34,236 nucleotides of DNA. Origin: Clostridia bacterium. Lineage in GTDB: Bacteria > Bacillota > Clostridia > Oscillospirales > Acutalibacteraceae. Of the stretch, positions 8,929-15,901 are shown in pieces (the stretch's first letter is position 1; each line of letters opens with the position of its first letter). The stretch is from NCBI GenBank assembly GCA_017380575.1, contig JAFODS010000032.1:1-34236 (forward strand), in the 5' to 3' direction. The notes under the pieces are model-generated. The model made no database searches, was not told where the DNA came from, and saw only the letters and a list, made by a program, of their open reading frames with translations. The translations under genes and the position numbers were made by a program.

Positions 8929-9819
8929 TCAATAAACCAGTATTTTTTCGACCGAAAAAGTGTTCGCTTCCCTGTCGATTTTACCGAGTCCCATAAGTTT
9001 TCCGTCCGGTGCTTTGACTCGGCATATGCCGACGGTTTCCTTATCCTTGACTCTGTCGAGGTCGAGTGCACCTCCGTTTGAGAAATAGAAAGCCTGTTTT
9101 GTGCTGACCTGAACCGCGGGATAGGAAGAAAGCATCTCGTCACAGGGTGCAATCAGCTTTTCGATTTCACCTTCCGCAACAGCTTTCTCGATTTCTTCGA
9201 GAGTAACCGTGCGATCAATACTGATTCCATTTGCAAAAGTACGGCGCAATTCGGATATCGTCGCACCGCAGCCGAGTTTTTCTCCGATATCCGCAGCGAG
9301 TGATCGGATATATGTACCTGCTGAACAGGACACATCGAGAATAAATTCGTTATTTTCAAGACCGCTGACAATTTCAAGGGAATGGATTGTGACATCACGA
9401 GCTTCTCTTTCAATTTCGATGCCCTGGCGTGCGAGCTTATAGAGCCTTACACCGTCTTTCGAAACTGCAGAATACATCGGCGGAAGCTGTTTGATTTCTC
9501 CCAGGAAGGACATTACAGCTTCACGAAGTTCATCCGCAGTGACATTCACTTCGCGGGTTTCGAGAATTTCGCCTGTTGTGTCGAGAGTATCCGTTACCGT
9601 TCCGAGCAGGATTTTTGCACGGTAAGCTTTGTCGTGTACAGGCAGATACTGAGAAAAACGGGTTGCACCGCCAAGCATTATCGGCAGAACACCCGTTGCC
9701 ATCGGGTCAAGAGTACCGGTGTGGCCCGCCTTCTTTATTCCGAGTAACCGACGTGTTTTATTAACAGCAGTAAACGAGGTTATGCCCTCAGGTTTATCAA
9801 GAAAAATGAAGCCTGTCAT
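8929..9819 (-). CDS. truB: tRNA pseudouridine(55) synthase TruB
   Basis: 296 residues, normal length for the family. TruB isomerises uridine 55 in the T-loop of tRNAs to pseudouridine in the cytoplasm. The N-terminus has the family signature FLDKPEGITSF, and the catalytic motif AGHTGTLDPMATGVLP carries the nucleophile Asp38. The C-terminal about 70 residues correspond to the small RNA-binding domain. The start ATG has a GGGAGG site seven bases upstream (CAGGGAGGCGAAACA). The usual partners rbfA and ribF are not adjacent, so here it is a single-gene unit with its own promoter (9848-9876) and terminator (8835-8866). Confidence 0.97.
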   Translation of the reverse strand: MTGFIFLDKPEGITSFTAVNKTRRLLGIKKAGHTGTLDPMATGVLPIMLGGATRFSQYLPVHDKAYRAKILLGTVTDTLDTTGEILETREVNVTADELREAVMSFLGEIKQLPPMYSAVSKDGVRLYKLARQGIEIEREARDVTIHSLEIVSGLENNEFILDVSCSAGTYIRSLAADIGEKLGCGATISELRRTFANGISIDRTVTLEEIEKAVAEGEIEKLIAPCDEMLSSYPAVQVSTKQAFYFSNGGALDLDRVKDKETVGICRVKAPDGKLMGLGKIDREANTFSVEKILVY

Positions 9820-9847
9820 TGTTTCGCCTCCCTGAAAATATGAGCTA

Positions 9848-9876
9848 ATTATACATTAAAAAATTACTGAATTCAA
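9848..9876 (-). promoter_or_regulatory. Sigma-A promoter of truB
   Basis: Minus strand TTGAAT (9871-9876), 17-base spacer, TATAAT (9848-9853), about 22 bases of leader before the start codon. Confidence 0.8.
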
Positions 9877-10013
9877 GAAAAACTTTCTGCAACACAAAAT
9901 CATTTTTTGTGTAATTGCTATATTTTTATCCCAATTTGGTTTAAATTCGTCTGCATTTTTGCACAAATTGCTACATTCTAATTTGGTGTAAACAGCGAAA
10001 ATGCGAAATTCGA

Positions 10014-10042
10014 TTGACTTTAATTTTTTAATAAGCTATATT
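10014..10042 (+). promoter_or_regulatory. Sigma-A promoter of the SigH-like gene
   Basis: TTGACT (10014-10019), 17-base spacer, TATATT (10037-10042). The start codon lies 33 bases downstream, preceded by GAGGTG. Confidence 0.8.
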
Positions 10043-10074
10043 ATTATTGTATCTTAGTCCTGTGAGGTGTCCGT

Positions 10075-10632
10075 ATGAGTAAATTCTCGATAAAGGAGGA
10101 TATGCTTAACGCGGCACGGAACGGCGATAATGAAGCAATGAACGAGCTTATCAAGGCTTTCGCTCCCACCGTGGAAAAGATTGCTGCGTCTTACATCGGG
10201 CGTTGTCCGCTGACGCACAGCGACCTTATTCAGGAAGGAATGATTGGTCTTTTAAGCTCCGTTTACGGGTATTCATCATCCGGCGGTGCAGAGTTCACTA
10301 CGTACTCTGTTAAATGTATTTCCAACTGCATTATGAGTGCAGTAAGAAATCAACTGAGAAATAAACACACACCACTTAATTCTTACGTGCTTATTGACAG
10401 TATCGACCTGACCGACGGTCAGGCAAACCCCGAGGTTGTTGTTGAAATGCAGGAGCGGATGAACCTTCTTCGTGAGAGGATAAGCACCAAGCTTTCCACT
10501 CTTGAGCAGGATGTTCTCAAGCTTCACATTGCAGGTCACAACTACAACTCTATTGCCGAAAAACTTTCTGTCACGGAAAAAACCGTTGACAACGCTTTGC
10601 AAAGAGCAAGAAAAAAACTCAAGGAAAAATGA
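10075..10632 (+). CDS. SigH-like RNA polymerase sigma factor
   Basis: 185 residues, of the sigma-70 superfamily and close in layout to SigH/Spo0H-type factors. Residues about 20-90 form region 2, with the core-binding helix SDLIQEGMIGLLSSVYGY and the promoter-melting segment FTTYSVKCISNCI. Residues about 130-183 form region 4, a helix-turn-helix (LSTLEQDVLKLH, then NSIAEKLSVTEKTVDNAL) for -35 recognition. Region 3 is essentially absent, as in short alternative sigma factors. It should direct RNA polymerase to a special promoter set; in Bacillus SigH serves early sporulation and competence. The target set here cannot be read from the window. The ATG follows GAGGTG by six bases. The zinc-ribbon gene follows after 93 bp. 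Confidence 0.88.
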   Translation: MSKFSIKEDMLNAARNGDNEAMNELIKAFAPTVEKIAASYIGRCPLTHSDLIQEGMIGLLSSVYGYSSSGGAEFTTYSVKCISNCIMSAVRNQLRNKHTPLNSYVLIDSIDLTDGQANPEVVVEMQERMNLLRERISTKLSTLEQDVLKLHIAGHNYNSIAEKLSVTEKTVDNALQRARKKLKEK

Positions 10633-10680
10633 TACCTTGGCACTTGTGAAAAATTTACGGGTATCCGTTCACAGGGGTCC

Positions 10681-10698
10681 GCAACCGTGGTCGGTTGC
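10681..10698. other. Small hairpin between sigma factor and zinc-ribbon genes
   Basis: GCAACC, six-base loop, GGTTGC. There is no U-run on either strand, so it is not a classic terminator. It lies just upstream of the zinc-ribbon ribosome site and may affect its mRNA. Confidence 0.4.
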
Positions 10699-10725
10699 AA
10701 AAATATTGTTAGTGAGGTAAGAATC

Positions 10726-11004
10726 ATGTACGAAGACAAGACTTTAATCTGTAAAGATTGCGGTGAGGAATTTATTTTCTCAGCAGGTGAGCAGGAATTT
10801 TACGCTGAAAAAGGTTTCGTAAACGAGCCCCAGCGTTGCAAGAGCTGCCGTGACGCAAGAAAGAACGCTGTTCGTGGCGAGCGCGAGCTTTTCGATGCTG
10901 TTTGTGCTAACTGCGGCGGTGCTGCTAAGGTTCCCTTCCGTCCGAGAGAAGACCGTCCTGTTTATTGCAGCGAGTGCTTTGCAAAGATGAAGGAAGAAGC
11001 ATAA
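10726..11004 (+). CDS. Double zinc-ribbon protein
   Basis: 92 residues from the ATG at 10726, chosen over the upstream in-frame ATG (10687) because GTGAGG precedes it at good spacing and the conserved region begins here. Four CxxC knuckles are visible: C9/C12, C38/C41, C60/C63 and C81/C84, giving two zinc ribbons in series. The first half (TLICKDCGEEFIFSAGEQEF, then RCKSCRDARK) matches the 'probable zinc-ribbon' family common in Firmicutes. The second ribbon (CANCGGAAKVPF, then VYCSECF) resembles the CxxC zinc-binding domain found alone in other small proteins. Function is unknown; nucleic-acid or ribosome binding is typical for such proteins. It may be cotranscribed with the sigma factor. 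Confidence 0.85.
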   Translation: MYEDKTLICKDCGEEFIFSAGEQEFYAEKGFVNEPQRCKSCRDARKNAVRGERELFDAVCANCGGAAKVPFRPREDRPVYCSECFAKMKEEA

Positions 11005-11026
11005 TTACATAGCTTTATAAAAACAA

Positions 11027-11060
11027 GAGGAAATCTCCGCGGAGATTTCCTCTTTAATTT
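11027..11060. terminator. Bidirectional terminator
   Basis: A perfect 26-bp palindrome (GAGGAAATCTCCG and its complement, 11027-11052), followed on the plus strand by TTTAATTTTTT. It serves the zinc-ribbon gene (plus) and the convergent membrane-protein gene (minus). Confidence 0.85.
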
Positions 11061-11061
11061 T

Positions 11062-12495
11062 TTATATAAGGTCATTCGAAGAAGAATCGTCAATTCCGCC
11101 AAGGCTCTGCATTTTCTGTACAAGAGTCTTTTTGGGCTTTTTCGCCATTGATTCTTTCTTAACAGGAAGAATAGCGGTTGTTTCTTTTTCTTTCGTTTTT
11201 TCTCTGTGATGATGACGATGGTGTTTGTGATGATGATGTCCCGAATGACGGTGCGAGCCGTCCTGTCGCTGATACGATTTCAGGAATTCGTCACTGTCAA
11301 AATCGTCCGTTATATCGCCCGAACTGACACGGTTTTCTTTCATCCGCATCTCTCGGTTTGCCTCGCGGATAATAGCATCGATATTTTCATCATCCGTGTT
11401 AACAACCTCTTCTTTAAGTGCCTGTTCAAGGATAATTTTATTTTCAAGAGCACTTTCGTCGTCTTCAGCTATACGTTCACGTTTTTCCGCTTCGTGAACG
11501 ATATTTTTATATTTTGCAGGGCTGATTTCTTCAAGCTTTTCAATCTTCTTTTTGACTGAACGTTCCGCTTCCCTCTTCTTTTTTCTTTCTTCGATTTCCT
11601 TGAGTTCAGCATCGATTTTTGCCTGCTTACGTTTTTTCTTCTCGTTAATTTTCTTCATTCCGATAAGGTAATGAATCAGCACGAACAGGAACGAAACAAC
11701 CTGAATCGCTATCATACGAAGCATAAACGACCACGATTCATAACGATTTGTTATGAAAATACTGCTTGAAAGGAAAACATAGAGGAAGTGGTCAACTGTT
11801 GCCATATACGTTGAGCCTGAAACTCTTGTCATCAGACCCCACTTAAGACCGGTAAATATTTCGTGGACTATATAGAAAACAACCACGAACACAGCCATCG
11901 GTACAGAAAGGCTGTTTCTGCTGAGCTGATCGGGAATGTTTCTTGCAAGGTAGGGCAGAATGAATGTCATATACAAGACCGCCTGCATAAAGTTCGCCTT
12001 GCCGAAATCAGTGATTTTATTGAATTTTTTGAGCAAAAATCCGCGGAAGAAAACTTCCTTGAATGCGGTTCCGAAGAAGCAGGTAAAAATATAAATCATA
12101 ACACCTGCTACAGGTGTAATACTCTTCTCAGGACTGAGATATGCCATATTCGGTGTTTCAAACCGAAAACTCAATGCGGTCGCATCCGTTGAAGCATAGT
12201 ATGCAACCTCACACAGTGTTACAATCGCAAGCGGAACAAGTGCAAAAAATGTTCCGTACAGCACTCCGCCAAAAATTTTCTGCGTCTTTTTGCTGATGCC
12301 GAGAGATTTGACCGACTCCTTTGCCGCTAAAAGATACAGGAAAATTATCACAAAGCTGATGAAGTGTGCAAAAAACGCATCACCGAGAACCGTAAGATCC
12401 GACCTGAACAAAAATATATCTATACAATAAACCGCAAGCATAACAAAAAACATTGAAAGTGCATTCGGTAAAGCTTGTCCTTTAGGGTTGCTCAT
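11062..12495 (-). CDS. CPBP-family membrane protein with degenerate active site and His-rich cytoplasmic tail
   Basis: 477 residues. Residues 1-280 contain about seven or eight hydrophobic segments with the layout of CPBP (CAAX protease/bacteriocin-processing) intramembrane proteases. The first motif, normally EExxxR, reads K146-E-x-x-x-R151. The second motif region (ANFMQAVLYMTFILPYL) lacks the expected His. A late His (H236 in TVDHFLYVF) remains. Proteolytic activity is therefore doubtful. Residues 281-370 are a charged Lys/Glu-rich coiled-coil stretch. Residues 415-430 are a histidine cluster with 11 His in 16, and the end is basic. The gene has its own promoter, whose -35 lies in the end of fkbM upstream. 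The ATG follows GAGAGGGGAG. A membrane-anchored metal-binding or scaffolding role is possible but inferred. Confidence 0.8.
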   Translation of the reverse strand: MSNPKGQALPNALSMFFVMLAVYCIDIFLFRSDLTVLGDAFFAHFISFVIIFLYLLAAKESVKSLGISKKTQKIFGGVLYGTFFALVPLAIVTLCEVAYYASTDATALSFRFETPNMAYLSPEKSITPVAGVMIYIFTCFFGTAFKEVFFRGFLLKKFNKITDFGKANFMQAVLYMTFILPYLARNIPDQLSRNSLSVPMAVFVVVFYIVHEIFTGLKWGLMTRVSGSTYMATVDHFLYVFLSSSIFITNRYESWSFMLRMIAIQVVSFLFVLIHYLIGMKKINEKKKRKQAKIDAELKEIEERKKKREAERSVKKKIEKLEEISPAKYKNIVHEAEKRERIAEDDESALENKIILEQALKEEVVNTDDENIDAIIREANREMRMKENRVSSGDITDDFDSDEFLKSYQRQDGSHRHSGHHHHKHHRHHHREKTKEKETTAILPVKKESMAKKPKKTLVQKMQSLGGIDDSSSNDLI

Positions 12496-12530
12496 CTATA
12501 CTCCCCTCTCACTGAAAATTTATCTGAAAT

Positions 12531-12559
12531 ATTATACCATAAAAGGATATTTTAATCAA
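12531..12559 (-). promoter_or_regulatory. Sigma-A promoter of the CPBP-like gene, overlapping the fkbM 3' end
   Basis: Minus strand TTGATT (12554-12559), 17-base spacer, TATAAT (12531-12536). The -35 box lies over the final codons and stop of the upstream methyltransferase gene. Confidence 0.8.
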
Positions 12560-13616
12560 CAACGCAATAAAAATTGGATTCCCATGCAGGGATATACGGG
12601 TGATGACAGAAATAGAATTTGTATCCCTTGCTTATTTCGTTAATCTTAAGCGGAAGACGGAACATATCGTCATTGCGGTGATAAGCACATACATAAAGCT
12701 TCGGCTTGTGGGCAATAATTGTTTTTCTTGCACCTTCAAGTGCTTTTTCTTCGCTGCCTTCGATATCCATTTTCAGCACTGTGATCTTTTCACCGTTCAG
12801 GATGTTATCAACGCTGTCTGCCTGCACTTCGACCTTTCCTGCAGAGGAAAGCTTCGAATTTCTGCCTTTTTTCTTTTCGAAGAAAAGGGTTTCTTTTTTG
12901 TCCCAGACAGCGATATTATGTGTTTCGATATTTTCAACTTCAGCTGTTTTATCTGTCAGCTTTCTGTAATTTTTTTCGTCAGCTTCAACAGCAATTATTC
13001 TTTCATATTTCCCGTCAGTTGCCTGCAGAAACTCCCTGACCGTGTCGCCGTCATATGCACCGAGATCCATAAAAATTTCGTTTTCGCTGAGATTAAGATA
13101 TCCGGAATATATTTCCTCCTTCTTTTTTTCACAGGAAAAAAGGTACTCAACTTTTCCGCTTACCTTGAAATTGAGAATATCAACGTAACTCTTACGCGAA
13201 AAATCATCGCTTAAAAGCGAATAAGCTTCGTCAAATTCCGCGTCGTGTTCTTCGATGAATTCTCGGGTGAAAATTCCGTCGTTAACTATCGGCACATTAG
13301 GTGCAACAAGAGGATGCTCTTCTGACATTCTGCGGATTTTTTCAAGCATTGCCTCATCGTGCATCGCAAAACAGACAACCACTACAAAATCTTCATATTT
13401 TTCGCAGATGTCGGAATATTTTACGACCTTGTAGCCGCGGAAGCTGTGACCGCGCACGAATTCGTCGCTCGCGAAAACCTCCGAAGCTTTCACCCCGATT
13501 TCATCAAGCTTTTCCATTACCATATCCGTTCCGTTGCCCATTCCGTAAAGCACTATCGGCAACGAGGTTTCCCTGAGAAAATCCCACACGTTTTTTTCTT
13601 TAATCTTTTCTATCAT
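12552..13616 (-). CDS. FkbM-family SAM-dependent methyltransferase
   Basis: 354 residues. Residues about 1-110 form a Rossmann-like N-terminal domain (IVLYGMGNGTDMVMEKL), as often seen in front of FkbM domains in glycan-related proteins. The FkbM methyltransferase domain spans about 175-350: SAM-binding motif I FMDLGAYDGDTV (183-193), the acidic residue of motif II at E211 (IIAVEAD), and the late motif VLKMDIEGSEEKAL. FkbM enzymes typically O-methylate sugars or other small molecules; the substrate here is unknown. No signal peptide, so cytoplasmic. It is divergent from the glycoside-hydrolase-like gene, with which it shares an overlapping promoter region. The ATG has no strong Shine-Dalgarno (GCGGACAAAAT). 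Confidence 0.88.
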   Translation of the reverse strand: MIEKIKEKNVWDFLRETSLPIVLYGMGNGTDMVMEKLDEIGVKASEVFASDEFVRGHSFRGYKVVKYSDICEKYEDFVVVVCFAMHDEAMLEKIRRMSEEHPLVAPNVPIVNDGIFTREFIEEHDAEFDEAYSLLSDDFSRKSYVDILNFKVSGKVEYLFSCEKKKEEIYSGYLNLSENEIFMDLGAYDGDTVREFLQATDGKYERIIAVEADEKNYRKLTDKTAEVENIETHNIAVWDKKETLFFEKKKGRNSKLSSAGKVEVQADSVDNILNGEKITVLKMDIEGSEEKALEGARKTIIAHKPKLYVCAYHRNDDMFRLPLKINEISKGYKFYFCHHPYIPAWESNFYCVVD

Positions 13617-13633
13617 ATTTTGTCCGCTTTCTG

Positions 13634-13663
13634 TTGTATTCGAATATAGATGTATGATATACT
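13634..13663 (+). promoter_or_regulatory. Promoter of the glycoside-hydrolase-like gene
   Basis: TTGTAT (13634-13639), 18-base spacer, TATACT (13658-13663). Its -10 overlaps the -10 of the opposite promoter. Confidence 0.6.
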
Positions 13664-13682
13664 AAATTATCAAAATAATCAA
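13654..13682 (-). promoter_or_regulatory. Promoter of the fkbM-type gene
   Basis: Minus strand TTGATT (13677-13682), 17-base spacer, TATCAT (13654-13659). It faces and overlaps the plus-strand promoter. Confidence 0.6.
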
Positions 13683-13695
13683 GGATGTGATTCTT

Positions 13696-15882
13696 GTGAG
13701 ATGTGATTTTTCAGGTTTTAAAATCGTTGCAGATACTCCGATTGAGATTAAAGCAGCTGAATTCTTTGCGGAAGAAATTGAGCTCAGAACAGGCTTCAAC
13801 CCCGAAATCGTCAATGAAGTGCCTGCAGATAACTTTGTTTCACTCCGCATTGAAGATGAAAGCGAAAGCGAAGAATATTCCGTTGAGCATAACAACAACA
13901 CCGTTGTCATCACAGCTCACCGCCTCAGAAGCCTTATTTACGGCTTTGCTGAATTTCTTAAAAAAGCTGTTTATGAAAACGGCAGAATTTTCCTTGTTAA
14001 AGACATCAGCATCAAAAGAAATCCTTCAATGCAGATAAGAGGTCATCAGCTCAGCTACACAAATATGAACAACACAGTTGATATGTGGGGCAAAGCTGAA
14101 TACGAGCGTTACATCCGTGACCTTATGCTTTTCGGCACAAATATGGTCGAGGCAGACTCAGGTGTCCGCGAGGAGAAGAGCACACTTATGCGTTTTTCGC
14201 AGAAGGAAATGCTTATTGCGATGTCTGAAATCTGCCTTGAATACGACATTGACCTTTCCGTCTGGCACGAGCTCTGGAGCAAGGACAGCGACGAAGAAAC
14301 AATGGCAAAAATGCACAAGCTTTACGACGACCTTCCGAAGCTTGATGTTCTCTTCCCTCCGGGAGGTGACCCGGGCGATATGCAGGGCGAAGCTTTTGTT
14401 CAGCGTTGCGTTAAAATGAAGCGTGAAATGCAGAAGGTTTTCCCGAATATCCAGATGTGGCCGTCAGCGCAAGCTCCGCATGAATACCCCGATTGGGGCG
14501 AGCGTTTTGCAAAAGAAATGGCAAAGTGTCCTGAAGAAATTGACGGCGTTATCTACGGTCCGAACCACGCGATGCCTCTTGACGAGCTTCGCAGAAAGAT
14601 TGATAAACGCTACCCTATCCGTCTTTATCCCGATATCGGTCACAACGTGCGTTGCGAAACTCCCGTTCATTTTGACCGTGACGACTGGCACTATGCACTT
14701 GCGGCAACTCTCAGCCGTGAAGCTGTCAATCCCCGCCCGTCAGAATACAGACTTTACCACAGAATTACTCGCCAGTATGCTGTCGGAAGCGTTACATATT
14801 CAGAAGGTGTCAACGATGACCTTAACAAGTGTGTATGGGGTGCGATGGACCTCGATTTCAACTATGATTTAAGAGAAATCGTGCAGGATTACTGCCGCAC
14901 ATTCTTCCCCGGTGCTGACACTGATGCAATCGCTGAGCTTCTTATTTCTCTTGAGCAGAACTGGAGCTGTGACCCGAAGGAAAATGGAAATATTCAGCCG
15001 AATTTCGACGGTTTTGTTTCTCTTGCAGAAAGCAATCCCGAGCTTATGAAAAACTGGAGATTTGTTCTTCATCTTTTCAGAGCTTATTGTGACAAGCTCG
15101 TCCGTGACAGAAGAATTTTTGAAACGGAGCTTATAAACGAAGCTGAAATTCTTATCCGTAAGGGTGATGTTGACGGTGCAATCAAAGTTCTTTCAACTGA
15201 TTTTTCCGATGAATACAAGCTAAACCGTCAGAAAATTGACGAATATGCAGAGCTTCTTTTCAATCAGATTGGTATTCAGCTTGACGTCGAGCATTATCAC
15301 GGTATGAGTTGGGAACGCGGTTGCACGCTTATGACAATCGACAACCCTGTTACCGACAGACGTTATCTGCTTGAAAAATTACAGAAAAATTCCGAAAATG
15401 CACTTCTCTACGTCGACAGAAACAAGGTTGCCCACGATGAATATTATTTCTCCTTTGCCGAGCACGGATTTGACGTCTGCGGAAAGCAGAAGGGCGAATT
15501 TTATATGAATTTCCGCGGAGATCAGAATTTCAAAGCCGAGCTTCCTGTATGTATGACGAAGGTTTACGACCATTTTAACTTTGAAACTACGGTTTCGGGT
15601 CTTACTTCAGGTGACTACAAATTAAGAATCACATACAAAATCAACCCGAACGATGAAATTATTCATCATAAGGTTGTTGTTAACGGTAACGTCATCCACG
15701 ACGGTAGACAGTACGGCGGTTTCAGGGATGAAGAATTTGAAAAGCTTTTCCTTGCTGACGGCTTTTGGAGCGTTGTTTACGATATTCCTGAAAAGTTTAT
15801 TATAAACGGTAGTGCTACACTTGAAATTACAGAACCGATTGACGGATTTATGATAAGTGAATATTGGTTTGTAAAGGCATAA
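13696..15882 (+). CDS. Cytoplasmic glycoside-hydrolase-like protein (alpha-glucuronidase/GH20-type layout)
   Basis: About 728 residues from GTG 13696. This start is preferred because AAGGA lies 10 bases upstream; an in-frame GTG at 13687 is too close to it. Residues about 10-110 resemble the zincin-like N-terminal domain shared by GH20 and GH67-type enzymes. Next comes a TIM-barrel-like region opening with IRGHQLSYTN and an RDLMLFGTNMVEAD strand, with conserved PPGGDPGD near 218, a YPDIGHN segment and YSEGVNDD near 367. A C-terminal beta domain of about 130 residues ends in the EPIDGFM region. I recognise this arrangement from proteins annotated only as 'GH20 or alpha-glucuronidase-like'. There is no signal peptide, so it would act on an imported oligosaccharide. 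Catalytic residues not assigned. A second copy of its last 20 codons occurs at 17738-17797. Confidence 0.75.
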   Translation: MRCDFSGFKIVADTPIEIKAAEFFAEEIELRTGFNPEIVNEVPADNFVSLRIEDESESEEYSVEHNNNTVVITAHRLRSLIYGFAEFLKKAVYENGRIFLVKDISIKRNPSMQIRGHQLSYTNMNNTVDMWGKAEYERYIRDLMLFGTNMVEADSGVREEKSTLMRFSQKEMLIAMSEICLEYDIDLSVWHELWSKDSDEETMAKMHKLYDDLPKLDVLFPPGGDPGDMQGEAFVQRCVKMKREMQKVFPNIQMWPSAQAPHEYPDWGERFAKEMAKCPEEIDGVIYGPNHAMPLDELRRKIDKRYPIRLYPDIGHNVRCETPVHFDRDDWHYALAATLSREAVNPRPSEYRLYHRITRQYAVGSVTYSEGVNDDLNKCVWGAMDLDFNYDLREIVQDYCRTFFPGADTDAIAELLISLEQNWSCDPKENGNIQPNFDGFVSLAESNPELMKNWRFVLHLFRAYCDKLVRDRRIFETELINEAEILIRKGDVDGAIKVLSTDFSDEYKLNRQKIDEYAELLFNQIGIQLDVEHYHGMSWERGCTLMTIDNPVTDRRYLLEKLQKNSENALLYVDRNKVAHDEYYFSFAEHGFDVCGKQKGEFYMNFRGDQNFKAELPVCMTKVYDHFNFETTVSGLTSGDYKLRITYKINPNDEIIHHKVVVNGNVIHDGRQYGGFRDEEFEKLFLADGFWSVVYDIPEKFIINGSATLEITEPIDGFMISEYWFVKA
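15823..15882 (+). repeat. Copy A of a 60-bp duplicated gene tail
   Basis: The last 19 codons and stop of the hydrolase-like gene. It matches 17738-17797 in 57 of 60 bases. Confidence 0.95.
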
Positions 15883-15901
15883 CAAAAATAAGGAGTAAAT
15901 T

